A stretch of 40,475 bases of DNA from Chara braunii (taxonomy: Eukaryota > Streptophyta > Charophyceae > Charales > Characeae), in the NCBI GenBank assembly GCA_003427395.1, contig BFEA01000025.1:5442672-5483146 (forward strand). The letters are read 5' to 3'. Positions 30,790 through 40,475 of this stretch are shown here, piece by piece (position 1 is the first letter of the stretch; each line of letters opens with the position of its first letter). The notes under the pieces were generated by a model, which worked only from the letters and a program-made list of their open reading frames with translations, was not told the origin of the DNA and searched no databases. The translations under genes were made by a program, and so were the position numbers.

Positions 30790-31910
30790 AGGTATATGTG
30801 ACTATAGGTCCATTTAAGTCCTCATTGTGACCTACAAGATATTGGCCAAGGCCTTAGCAATTCATCTTGCAGACCACCTCCCGAACCTCGTAGGCTGGGA
30901 ACAAGGTGCATTCATAAAAGGGTGTTTCATATATGGAAATATTTTGACCACAGTCAAAGCTTTATAAGTAATTAGTAGAGAAAGAAGGGAAGTGGTGGTG
31001 CGTCTTTTGGATATTGAGAAGGGCTATAACAAGGTGGGATGGGTTTGCCTCTACAACACTGAAAAAAACTGGGATTTGAACAGGGGTTTTCTCAATGGGT
31101 TAGAGCAATGTATTCACAAGCAACGTTGTCAGTGATTATCAATGGGCAACTCTCATAAGAATTTTAGCTCACGCGCTCGTTGCATAAGGGGTGCTCTCTG
31201 ACTTTATTATTATGTGTAGTGCAATTAGAAGTCCTTTTAGATATTATAAGGGTGAACCCTTGAATTCCGGGTTTGAAATTGAACCGCCTCTCTCCAATGG
31301 AATGGAGGGGCGTTACCTGACGATCTTACTGGAGCTTGTGAGAATTATTTGGGTATGCTTGGGGAACTTATAAATAGTTTGAATGATTATTGTTTTTTCT
31401 TTTAGGCATCAATAAACTTGAATAAATCTACCTACTTTATACCCTTCCTGTTTAGCTTGCAAGTCGACTGGGGACTAAGGCAAGTCCCTAGGGAAATTTT
31501 GGAGCGTTTCTTGGAGCTCAAAGTTTCTCTCTTAGACTGTTCGGCTGCTCAAGACCAGTTACTAGCGGATCGAGTGACAACTAAAATCTTCAGTTGGAAG
31601 AGAAACCAGAAACTATCTCTTTTAAGACGGACCTTGGTAATCTCTACAGTTGTTTTCTTATTATTGTGGTTGCCTCTCTGCATTGTAAGACCGGGGGACG
31701 CAACCTACTCATGAATTAGGAAGGATGCTTTCAGGTATCTTTGGAAATCAAGAGTCAAAGAAGAAGAAGGCTTCATGCCTAAGGTCGCTTGAGAGGCAAT
31801 AGCCCTACCTCACACGAAGGGTGGTTTTGGCATATTCGATCCCAAACACCAAAACTTGACTATGTTAAGCAAATGGATAATAAAAACAATGTTCGAGGAT
31901 CCTGGTAAGC
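30790..31910 (+). pseudogene. LINE-C reverse transcriptase
   Basis: RT signatures, from left: TYKILAKALAIHLADHLPNL near 30830-30885, a QGAFIKGC segment near 30905, motif A RLLDIEKGYNKVGW near 31000-31040 (catalytic Asp kept, the usual A-Y-D changed to G-Y-N), SVIINGQ near 31130, a degenerate RSLHKGCSLT for VRQGCPLS near 31170-31200, ALPDDLTG for the usual A-D-D at 31310-31330 (both Asp kept), INLNKS near 31410, and GGFGIFDP near 31830. The order matches LINE RTs. Stops occur throughout and the frame shifts several times. Confidence 0.8.
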
Positions 31911-33450
31911 CTTGGATTAAATTTGCAAAATACATTTAAGGCAATGAATGATCACTAAGTAATCATGAAAATGTGTGGTTATGTTGCCTCATGCCCTCCT
32001 TTGCAAATCGGAGACCGAGATCCACGATATGGAGAGGTATTTTATACTCATGGAATAGACTGTTTCCTAAGGCCCTGAGAGAACCCATATCGAAGAGTGA
32101 AGTAGCAAATCAACTCCTGTTTGAGAAGCAATTTATTCTGCAACCTGCCTAAAAAACCGTTCATAGCAGGTGATGGGCTGGGATGCTTTGGAGAATGTTG
32201 GATTGAGAAAGGGATCCTCTAGGTGAAGCACATAGCATGGGATGAAGACATGGACTCGTGAGTTACATCGGAGAGCCTCTAAATAAAACTGCAAAGATTG
32301 CACCATTTGGCTTAAAACCTAACCGACCTAATTGCGACTACCCCCCCCATTGGATACATCTATAAAAGGCGAACTTGGAACACACAACAGGGATATGGGT
32401 ACTGGCGGAGGACACATCAAGGAGGGTATGAAAGGTAGTTGGCACATAATAAACTATTGGTATGAAAGTGGAGAAATGGAGGATTTCCCTATCCCTCTCC
32501 CCCCAAGCTCGACTCACATTTGTAGCAGAAATCTCAGTCCCCTCCCCGAAGGAACTAGAAGTAGTCAAGGTATGGGAATCAAGAAAAAGAAAGCAGGCCT
32601 TACTATTGGGACCAACCGAACAATTTCGAATTAACCCATTAATCAAGGGCTGGGAGGCGGCCCCCGAGGGGTCCCCAACTCAGGTCACCACACCACTAAT
32701 CAAGTATATGACTGAGGTGGGAGTGGTCGTGCAACAAGCAAAAGTGAAGAAAACACCACTTCTTCTAGCGGAGGAATGATTCGAAAGATATAAAGGTCCC
32801 CCGGTAGTCCAACCAAAATGAAAATCCCTGTGGCAAACGATGAAAAGACTGTCGTCCCAAAGAGACGCTTGTCTGTAGTGGCAACAATCACTAATGGTCG
32901 TCTCCAGATCCACATGGTTGGTCAACCGATGATGCAGGTATCTCTCACTTGCTACACATGTGATTGAGGTTGGGAATCAAACACACATATTTTGACTGAT
33001 GTATCCTTTAGCAAAGAAAGTCTGACATTGGTGGAAGGAACTTTGGTCGAAGGCAACAAACTCGGTATGGCAATGGACAAATGACTGGATTCTATATGGA
33101 GTGCTACAAGAAGATAAGGGAGATTTCCAGTCATGGTGGAACTATGTGGCTTTGGCCTGCAGGGGAGTGATTATGCAGAAAATTTGGAAAGACGGAAATG
33201 CTTTGATTTTCAGAAGGGAGTCGATTCCGATACAACAACAACAGACACAGATCAAAAACAACGTTCGTCTCCAATTAATCGCTGACTGGATCGGTCACTC
33301 CTCCAGCAGGAAAAAAAAAACACCCGGGATTTTTAAGAACATGGACCAAAAACAAAAGTCTGGCAGTAGTCACCTTCAATAACAAGCTACTAATCCTGAA
33401 TTGGTTGAAACCTCCATAGGGAGGGGCCTTACAAGAAGATCCAACGACGA
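31911..33450 (+). pseudogene. LINE-C connection region and C-terminus
   Basis: Frames fade between 31911 and 32900, where a Trp-rich connection and zinc-finger region is expected; only scattered matches such as NHENVWLCCLMPSFANRR near 31960-32010 are clear. That segment aligns with VWVAIMMDYFVNRR in LINE-D. The C-terminus at about 33060-33380 shows WTNDWI, CRGVIMQKIWKDGNALIF and a final NKLLILNWLKPP segment. No complete CCHC finger was found. Confidence 0.6.
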
Positions 33451-33888
33451 CCTTTCCCCCTATAGGAAAGCAGGGAATCAACTTCGGATCTTTAAGTGTG
33501 ATTGGAATATTGGCGTACCCATAAAAAAGTAGGAGTAACCTGCCAGAGCTTTAAGACAACATCAACGAATCATAGCCTTCGTAAATGGAGTGTTTTTTTC
33601 CTTCCCCCCTTTTTTTTTATTGAGCATTCCAGTTTTAATTTTTGGGGGAAAAATGGCAATAAGGTATGGGGCGGTGGACCCGGTTTCCAACTGTTTGCTT
33701 TCAATTTAGTAGCAGTCAGTTTTTCGATCGAGCTTGGGGTCGGAAGCAAAACTGGTTAAGGCTGTCAGGATAACTCCGGGTCGAATTGTGAGGTCCCCGA
33801 CCTCTTTCCTTTGAAGTTTTGCAAATAAATAAGTTCATATTATCAAAAAACAATAAAATAAAAAATGGAAGGTCACTTGGGAGGATGC
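33451..33888 (+). other. LINE-C 3' untranslated region and tail
   Basis: The segment AGGATAACTCCGGGT and AATTGTGAGGTCCC near 33773-33800 is repeated in inverted form at 33955-33990 in LINE-D. The A-rich end (33846-33866) is followed by about 20 bp of spacer and then by the T run that is the LINE-D tail. Confidence 0.6.
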
Positions 33889-34439
33889 TTTTTTTTTTTT
33901 TAATCAAACTTCATTCATTTCAATTGCGAATAGAAGTCACTTCGCTCGAGGCCAGGGACCTCACAATTCCACCCGGAGTTATCCCAACAGCGTAAGCCAG
34001 TTTAGCTTCTCAGTTTTAATGCTGAGTTCAATACTTGCTACCTCCACATCTAACTTGAGAGCTATTACCAACTAGAGTTTTCCTATCCACTACTAGTCTA
34101 CTGTCTACTATTGTGTACTTCTACCCTACCCTACTAACTAATTCACAAACCTACCCATCGGTCTGACCCTGGCCCACCACGACCGAGAGGAACAATTGTT
34201 CCTTCTCTACCTACCCTGACACTCTCCCCTCACCTTCCCTACCCTTTGTGGCCTACTTCAGGTGCTGACTAGAACCGAGTGCACCTAGTTCGAAACTCTA
34301 TTCCCTCTTACCTCTACCGCCTTCCTATCTCTCTAGCCACTGCGATATCTTTAGCTTATTACCTTATCTGTACCACCCCTCCTGGCAGTGTCCATGTTTC
34401 TACGAACCAACTTTTCCCCGAGGCGGACCGTTCCTTCAT

Positions 34440-36160
34440 TACCTTTCTTCTCTAACGTACTTTGATCTTTGTTCTAAGCAAATCCTTGAATAGTCTGTCT
34501 GCTTGCTTCTCCTCCATTTCATGTACCTGAAATCTCTTTCCATTCCCGTCCAACCAAATCACCCACATTATTGTCGCCCTGTAGACCTGTGTAATGTACC
34601 CTCATCCCTTGTGTGTTGGGAAGTCTTCAGGGAGTGTGTCTGGTAATACACACCATTCATTTTGGCACAGGACCAACCCTGTCATCTTGTTCTAGTTGGA
34701 GAACCACCAAGTCCACCATTTAGGTGATCATGGGTGTCGCAGTGCATTCTGATTAGCATTCCTCCTAAACTTAGCCACTTTGATATTGGTACTGGCAGCT
34801 AAGATTGTAGCCATAACAAGGAGGCAATTTTCTAAGACGGAATAGCTGCCAGTTGTCGCCAGAGGCACTTCAATTTGACTTCTGATGGGGGTACCAAGCA
34901 TGGTTGTGTTTTTCCCAACGTTCCGTTAGCTTCCTCTCAGCTTTACCTTCTTATGTTTTTATTTGATATAACCGATGTCGAGAGGCTATTGAGATCATAA
35001 ACACTATTCGTTTCTGTCTTCCGTTCCCATGATTGAGGGTGGATTCTCAGTGTTCTCTTCGCAACTCCTATTACTACAAGTTTGTAAATTGTCGGTTAGC
35101 CTCTCCCTTGTTGTCTTATTGCCCTTATCCGAATTTCCTCCAGTTCTCCCAGACCCCATCCAGTATTGGACTGATAAAGAGCTAAGATATCGTTATGCTC
35201 CCTACTCCTAATGTACTCTTCTACTTCACACTTCCTTCACTCGTTTGAGATCCTCTATTTTAAACACAAAAAAATTGGCATCTCTTCTTTTCCACAGTTT
35301 TGAACCATGTCCCTGCAAGGTTTAGACCTTCCGGTTCAATCAAAGTTTTTCAAGTTGTCGAAATTGCAACAATTAACTTGTTTCTTATTTCCTTTTGCAG
35401 TGAAATTTGTCTCAACCTCTCCCTCAACTGGTTAGGTGAGCGCCATTGATTGATGTTGTCATCCCACAAATCCCCAATTAGGGAGACTCCTCTCTGAACC
35501 CATTTGCATCCGAAATTACCCGGGGTTGTTGCTGCCGAGAAAGCAACTCCCTCGGAGTTTTTTATATGGTAGTTATAAAAAATGGGTTGTTGTAATACCT
35601 CCACTTTTGTTTTGGCTCCAAACTTAGGTCGAGTTTCATTTGTTTCCATACTGACAGAACTAACTTATATTTGATTCTCCTATTTACAAAATAGTCCATC
35701 ATTATTGCTACCCATACGTCAGTTGGACGGGATAACCCCCATTCCTCTTGGAGGATAAATTTCGCCAACAAGCACCAATATGGTGGTTCCTCTGCTTCCG
35801 CCACCTTCAGCATCCAGCCTGATAGCAGTGCCAAATTTTGTGATTCTGAATCTAGAATTGCCAACCCCCATTCTTCTCTGGCCCTCAGTCTGATAGCAGT
35901 GCCAAATTTTGTGATTCTGAATCTATAATTGCCAACCCCCATTCTTCTCTGGCCCTGCATGAGGTTTCCCATGACACCTTTGATATGTACCCCTAATTTC
36001 CTGCGGCGTAGGGCTTCCAGATGAACCTTCTGGCTACAGAGTGATGCTTCTCAAGGTCGTGTCTGAAAGCTTGCATAACCTGAGGACAAACTAGAGTAGC
36101 GAAATGTTGACATCGTAGTAACCAGAGTTCTTCCAACAAGTGACAAATGGGGGGCAAAAC
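34440..36160 (-). pseudogene. LINE-D ORF2 C-terminal half
   Basis: Read from 36160 leftward: FIWKPYAAGN near 36030 (RT thumb), VSW, then WGLAILDSESQNLALLSGW at 35830-35880, the equivalent of GGLGILD...N.aLL..W in other LINEs. VWVAIMMDYFVNRRIKYKL and a KQKWRYYNNPFFI segment follow near 35590-35700, then DLWDDNINQWRS near 35440-35480. After decayed DNA, FPTHKG-x-GYITQVYRATIMWVIWL (34560-34660) gives the C-terminus. A 71-bp tandem duplication (35819-35957) repeats part of the first motif out of frame. The catalytic RT core is missing. Confidence 0.7.
35819..35957. repeat. 71-bp tandem duplication inside LINE-D
   Basis: CTGATAGCAGTGCCAAATTT and the following bases to TCTGGCCCT occur at 35819-35886 and 35890-35957 with a single mismatch (G/T). 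The period of 71 is not a multiple of three, so it shifts the LINE frame. The near-identity shows the duplication is younger than the decay of the element. Confidence 0.95.
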
Positions 36161-36750
36161 CCTAACTACGAATTCTTACCAATACTCTTTCCTGCAGTAA
36201 TAGGTTTTGCGCTGAACAATTTTTTTCTACAGACACCAAGACTGTAGCGGACCCACCGGGAAGGTGCTCCGCCTGGGATAGTGATGGAGATAGAGGATGA
36301 GGGAGGAGCGAGATGACACAGCGCAACTCCCACGCAAGACTCCAACGCACATACTTCAAACCGTGCAAGTGTAGAATGAATCCGAAAACAGGCAACTGCT
36401 GGGGTATACCCCAGCGGACTGACGGGACTGGACTGGACTGGCTGGTACCAACAGAGGTACCGGCCTGGCCTGGACTGGACTGCCCCCGAATACAATACAG
36501 GCCTGTGAGAACAAGCCAAGAGGCTGGTCTCACAGGCCAACCAACCAGAGGTCCGCTACACGATCCTCGGCCTGTGATGGATCGCCTAGATGCAAACACG
36601 CTTCCGCCAAGAAGCGGAACTCTACCAAAGAAAAAGAAAACATGAGTAGTCTAGGATGCGGAGCAAGCTTCATGTTGAGTCCATGCGATGCAACCTAGGA
36701 TATAAAATGTCACAAAACAGCAAATGTCACGGCTAACAGCCTAAGTAAAA
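36161..36750. repeat. Palindrome and GGACT-repeat cluster
   Basis: Contains a perfect 18-bp palindrome GCTGGGGTATACCCCAGC (36398-36415), short GGACT tandem tracts (36424-36440 and near 36470), paired GGTACC sites (36444 and 36456), and a perfect 11-bp hairpin GGCCTGTGAGA/TCTCACAGGCC (36500-36538) whose loop holds a second hairpin AGCC/GGCT. No gene is evident; the open frames here are low-complexity shadows. Confidence 0.7.
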
Positions 36751-36866
36751 GCAGAAGCAACTAACTAGCATACATGTCCTAGGAAAGCAGAAGCAACTAA
36801 CTAACATACATGTCCTAGGAAAGCAGAAACAACTAACTAACATACATGTCCTAGGAAAGCAGAAAG
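36751..36866. repeat. 36-bp tandem repeat, three copies and a part
   Basis: Units start at 36751, 36787, 36823 and (partial) 36859. Each begins GCAGAARC, continues with AACTAACTARCATACATGTC and ends CTAGGAAA. A looser, larger duplication follows to about 37010, with two copies of GAGGCAGTAGCCTCAGTC (itself containing GAGGC...GCCTC). A single N lies at 36912. Confidence 0.9.
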
Positions 36867-37742
36867 TAGTGACAACTAGATCCTAGAATGTTGGAGGCAG
36901 TAGCCTCAGTCNGGGAACAACTGACTAGTGTATAAGTCCTAAGAACAGCAAAAGCAGAACAACTAAATCCTAGAAATGTCAGAGGCAGTAGCCTCAGTCT
37001 GAGAGCAACAAGCAACAACAAGTCAACCATATGTCACAGAAGGAGTGTGTCGCAAACCAAAGGGTGGGATGGTCTCTGAGGGTGGCGAATGCTGCTTAGG
37101 GGTCGAGAACTCCTAAGGGCATCCACACATAGAAAACAAGGAGACACGTGTCATCAGGCTCAATGAGGGTAGAGAACTGGGAGTGAACAGAACCAATGAC
37201 CCTAACAGATAGACCATCAGGGCGGGTAAAGCTCGACTAAGGGGTGACCGCTATAGGGTCGACCATGCAAGGGAACAAGGGAGCCTGGTATACTGGGCGC
37301 ACCTAGATGAAGCATGCGGGGCTGCCTAACTAGGGCATGAGGGTCGGCAGAGGGTAGGAAAGTGATGGATAGGGGAATCATGCAAATGACTCCTAAGGTG
37401 AGGGAAGTCGGAGCTAGATCCGTAAGATGGGAAGCCAGGGCAACGCTACGGTCCCAATGCCTATGCGTATACCAAGGGAGAGCCCAACTCAGAGGAACCC
37501 GGCTAAAGGGAGACCATCATGCGACACAACAAGGGTACTGTACAGGGTAAAGTGGTAAGAGAGTGACGACGTCTGAAGTAGGCATAGCTGATCGTGACGA
37601 AGTCTGTGAAGCTGCCGATGACGTCCGCAATGAGAAGTCTGGAATGCCGTCGAGGAAGAGCCACAACGTCGACGAGCTGAAGTAGCAAAACTGGAGTGGA
37701 TGGAGTACGGAGAAGTCAAAGACGTGGGAAGGTAAGTCAGAG
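36867..37742. other. No gene; downstream region of a chromovirus relic
   Basis: Purine-rich sequence directly downstream, on minus, of the chromodomain stop. In an intact chromovirus this would be 3' untranslated region and 3' LTR. No LTR ends could be identified because no second copy is in the window. Confidence 0.4.
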
Positions 37743-38216
37743 TCAATCGTCGTATCGAGCAGGACGACGACGAGTGCGCTGTGGACGCTCAGAAGCATCG
37801 GGTTGCTGCTGAAGGTCTGCCTCAGATGGAGCAGGCTTGACTTCAGCGGTCTCCTCAGCCGGGGGAGAAGGAGGAGGGTCAGTGGGCTGAGGAGGAGCAG
37901 TGAACCCAGCACGACAAGCACGGTCATAGGCACGCACCAACATGCGAGCGTGCGGCAAGTGCTCGAGGGGCTCCCAGGTAGCCTCCTCATCAGGGTAACC
38001 CTTCCAACGTACGAGATACTCGACGTGGGGAGGGTTGTCATCGGTGACTCGGCGACCAATGATGTCTGAAACGAGGAACTCCTCGTGGCCGTCCACCATG
38101 ATGGGTGGGGGGCGCGCGTATGGTCGTTCAGCGAAACGCTCAGACGGTCTGCGGTAAGGACGCAGTAACGAGACGTTGTCGGGCGGCTGGCCACCAGCCG
38201 AAGGGTTTTTCTTTAT
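37743..38216 (-). pseudogene. Ty3/gypsy chromovirus integrase C-terminus with chromodomain
   Basis: The minus frame is open from a stop near 38217 to the stop at 37743. It starts with QPPDNVSLLRPYRRP, the normal integrase end (H-V-S-L-L-x-P-Y), then the chromodomain EEFLVSDIIGRR...VEYLVRWKGYPDEEATWEP and a helix LEHLPHARMLVRAYDRA. A Pro/Glu-rich tail with basic RTRRRPARYDD ends the protein. Chromodomains bind methylated histone tails and steer integration to heterochromatin; the Y-L-V-R-W and T-W-E-P aromatic residues look intact. Everything upstream (integrase core, RT) is missing, so this is a 5'-truncated copy. The frame itself is undamaged, so the insertion may be fairly young, or the piece may be an exon of a domesticated gene. 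Confidence 0.85.
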
Positions 38217-38219
38217 TTA

Positions 38220-40080
38220 AAACGAGAAATATTTTCCCCTTTTGCTGTCTTTTGCATGGTTTTGACGTATGTATGCATGTAGGTATGATGTTTTCAGGCT
38301 TCCGGGCCTCTTCACTAACCCTTTTATGGCCTGAAGTGGCGTTGACAACTTGATCACAAGCGGGCTCGGGCGGATCATAAGAGATTGGAGTTTTCGGTGT
38401 AAAAATCTGAAATTAGGGGCGAAGGATGTACATCGGAATGGGCCTTGGTCGGACCTAATAAGGAGGACCAGTGAAGGCGCTAGACCTCGGTTACGAATGA
38501 CCGCCGGGCTACCACGGGTACACGTGGCGGGTTTTTTGTTACACTTGGTCTGGTCTCTCCGGTGGCTGGAGGGCAGAGGAGCCTTACCGTGAAATTCGGC
38601 AGGTATAATCACGACGCGGCAACCTCTCGGGATCGCACCCAAGGGGGGTGGTCCAGTAACAGGGGGGAGGGGTGCGCCGTAGCCTGTCATGAGCTTTGGG
38701 ACGCTGACCGTAGGAAGGACCTGGGCGTACCAGTTATGGTCGGTCAATCAGAAACCAGCTGCCGACAAACCTGGATTTCGTATGAAGGAAACGGTGTAAA
38801 GGAGAGCGGTGAGGCCGCCTGACGGCTGGAGATCTCGCGTTTGAGTGGGTTTGGTGGGACACGCGCTGGCGATTGAGTGCTTTGGAGGGGAAAGACCCAA
38901 GCTTTCGGGTGCTCGTGCTAAGGCCCTCCATCACTATCCCAATTTTGTCTGCTGCAACCGGGAGGAAACCCTCAAGCAAGGGAAGGTGCGGACGGGGGAA
39001 CTCCGAGAACTCCAAGAGTCAATCGAGGAAGGCAACAGGCTTGTGTCAGAACATAAGGCCACGGTCCTACTACTGTCGGGGATTAAACTGTTAACAAGTT
39101 GGGCGGTTTGGTAATGATGGGATCCGGTTAACGCTCCTATCAGCGAAATTTTCCAATTGGTGTGAGGGGAGGGTGGATCGACGTCCTCGGCATGCATGGC
39201 AAGTGAACAGAATGATCGGCTCCTAGGCACCACTCGGTGTACAACGAGTTGGCGGGGCGGCCGATCTCCCGTTACCTGAATGATCAGTGAGGATAGAGCC
39301 AGGAGCTGTGGGTTGGGAAGAGGGGCACCACGTTGTAGGGGCTGACAGCCCCGCGAAGGACAGCGGTGAAGTGACCGCTTGAAGGGAACCAAATGGACGG
39401 AGGGCAGGGTTGTTCGAGCGACTGCACGGAAGACGAACGGAATTGCAACGGTGGGGTCCTCGAATCATTAGCAAACTTCGCCTGGGGGACTGAGCATAGA
39501 AGCGAAGGTGGGCAAAGAGGCTCCTGAGGAAGAACGGAGGCAAAGTCGATTGAAAGAGTCAGCCTGGCTGAAGGAAGGACGAGGAGGATTTGCGGCGAGT
39601 TCTGACCGAGATGATCCGAATGGGGAGAAATTGGGAGTGGGTCAAGGAAACAAAATTGGAGAAACGGTTATTAGCAGGTGCGCGCGCGGGCTTCTTGATA
39701 ACTGTAAAGAAGCGAAGTTGGCTAAAGATTGAGGCAGCGGGTACAGGCAAGGAACAGGCGGGAGTTTGGCTAGCTCCAAAAACGGGAGACCAATGGTCGC
39801 AAAATCCCGCAGGCCTGACCGCGACCACCCCGGGTAAGATCCGAGGAAAGTGAGAATGGGATACGGCGATTGGGCAAGGTGGGAAATGAGAGGATCGAGA
39901 GGAGAAGGGAAAGTATATGGGAGGATGGGCGGTAGGATGGGAGATCGGAGAGGGGAGATGGGCAGTATCCAACCGAGCAAAATGTGATCGACGTTGCGGA
40001 CAAAGGAACACCAGGATTGGGCGAGGGAAGCAGGAGAATGGATTGGGAACGAGCAAGAAAGTTTTGAAACCCTTTTGCTG
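38220..40080. other. No supported gene
   Basis: G-rich on plus. A plus frame at 38845-39114 has a helical, Glu-rich stretch (GELRELQESIEEGNRLVSEH) and several minus frames of 150-210 codons are Ser/Pro/Phe-rich. None shows a domain, and long open frames on the opposite strand of GC-rich DNA are expected by chance. Possibly intron or promoter-proximal DNA of a gene to the right. Confidence 0.4.
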
Positions 40081-40199
40081 CGATCGGCGGGAATGTTTTG
40101 AAAAATTCGGCAAAACGATCGGCGGGAATATTTTGAAAAATTCGGCAAAACGATCGGCGGGAATTTTTCAAGAATTTCGGCAAAATGATCTGCGGGAAA
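40081..40199 (+). repeat. 35-bp tandem repeat x 4, each with an E2F-like box
   Basis: Units start at 40081, 40116, 40151 and 40186. Each begins CGATCGGCGGGAAT (the last TGATCTGCGGGAAA), and the three complete ones end ATTCGGCAAAA or a close variant. The GCGGGAAT/GCGGGAAA core, reversed ATTCCCGC, fits the E2F consensus WTTSSCSS at 40087-40094, 40122-40129, 40157-40164 and 40192-40199. Confidence 0.85.
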
Positions 40200-40265
40200 C
40201 AATTTTTTTTGGAAAAGGTGGAGGAAGGAGGATTGTCCAAAGAAGGGAACCTAGGGAGCAGCGAA

Positions 40266-40273
40266 TATAAAAG
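40266..40273 (+). promoter_or_regulatory. TATA-like box downstream of the E2F-like array
   Basis: TATAAAAG at 40266-40273, about 65 bp right of the last E2F-like box. A GC-rich leader follows with an ATG at 40418 that stays open to the window end (MQRRLDCFLGEPCG...). This would be a plus-strand promoter for a gene mostly outside the window. It is a positional inference only; the G-rich tract 40383-40391 and lack of further sequence limit it. Confidence 0.3.
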
Positions 40274-40475
40274 AGAGGCGGACGTAGGAAAGGGGGGATA
40301 GTTTTTTTTTTTCGGCGCACCCGTGGATCGCTCGGAACGCACGAAGCGCACCTGCGTCCGAGCTAGCTCGTTCTCGAGAGAAGGGGGGGGGATCACACGC
40401 ACGTACGGAGCTCACGAATGCAAAGGCGCTTAGACTGTTTTCTGGGTGAGCCTTGCGGACTAGCTCGCGGAGTGG

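Larger units (their letters stand above)
30790..33866 (+). mobile_element. LINE-C: 5'-truncated non-LTR retrotransposon relic
   Basis: Plus-strand frames give, in order, RT fingers, motif A, the RSLHKGCSLT segment, an LPDD site, the connection region with GGFGIFDP, and a C-terminal IMQKIWKDGNALIF segment, then an untranslated region ending in an A-rich tail near 33846-33866. The last roughly 110 bp before the tail match, in inverted form, the end of LINE-D, so both belong to one family. The endonuclease is absent, so the copy is 5'-truncated. Many stops and shifts show it is dead. Confidence 0.8.
33889..36160 (-). mobile_element. LINE-D: same family as LINE-C, opposite strand
   Basis: Starts on the left with a run of 13 T (33889-33901), the A-tail in minus sense, preceded in element sense by the family's 3' end. 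Going right on plus (upstream on minus), it holds the C-terminal MWVIWLDGNGKRF segment near 34550-34600, a long poorly coding stretch, then the connection region (35350-35972) with WGLAILDSESQNLALLSGW. The 5' end near 36160 lies just before or within the late RT, so this is another 5'-truncated copy. Confidence 0.75.

Noticed and set aside
37517-38194. 225-codon minus frame overlapping the chromodomain
   Set aside because: It is the shadow of the chromodomain frame in another phase; the other frame has a clear family match.
39559-40402. Minus-strand open frames of 184-210 codons
   Set aside because: They overlap each other in all three phases, are Ser/Pro/Phe-rich with no domain, and cross the 35-bp repeat in changing phase. 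This is expected in GC-rich DNA with few stops.
1-40475. CRISPR array or bacterial operons
   Set aside because: Repeats here are hairpin modules, foldbacks and transposons with irregular spacing. No cas genes, and the LINE and chromodomain content is eukaryotic.

Overview
This window looks like repeat-dominated nuclear DNA from a plant-lineage eukaryote. The repertoire is zf-RVT-type LINEs, a Ty3/gypsy chromodomain integrase end, an LTR element whose primer-binding site resembles the 3' end of tRNA-Asp, foldback elements, long microsatellites and assembly Ns. A streptophyte alga such as a charophyte is my guess for the host, but the species is not proven. I found no intact host gene, and most short open frames are shadows of decayed transposons.

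Layout. 1-7330: two LINE relics in series on the minus strand. The left one (LINE-A) is 5'-truncated; the right one (LINE-B) keeps an endonuclease, an RT and a zinc-finger C-terminus. 7680-25080: a giant (about 17.4 kb) minus-strand LTR element of LARD-like build. It has two roughly 2.1-kb direct LTR copies, a primer-binding site just inside the right LTR, a broken gag with a CCHC knuckle, an unidentified broken frame upstream of gag, and no recognisable protease, RT or integrase. Its long noncoding parts carry arrays of small stem-loops in several families. Within a family the loop or lead sequence is constant while the stem varies with compensation. Foldback elements sit inside it at 9.85 and 15.0 kb.

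25.1-30.7 kb: microsatellites, a flipped foldback pair, a degenerate repeat shared with 14.5 kb, a 550-bp gap of Ns, a 633-bp hAT-like nonautonomous DNA element, and an inverted fragment of the same LTR family. 30.8-36.2 kb: two LINEs of one family (C on plus, D on minus) that converge tail to tail with about 20-40 bp between their A-rich tails. 36.2-40.5 kb: strong palindromes, 36-bp tandem repeats, the chromodomain end of a chromovirus integrase (minus), and near the right edge four 35-bp tandem repeats, each with an E2F-like box, upstream of a TATA-like box.

The most novel-looking signal is the set of constant-loop, variable-stem hairpin families in the LTR element, together with a dispersed hairpin motif (about 3.1, 15.8, 29.3 and 29.8 kb). 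All alignments were made by eye.
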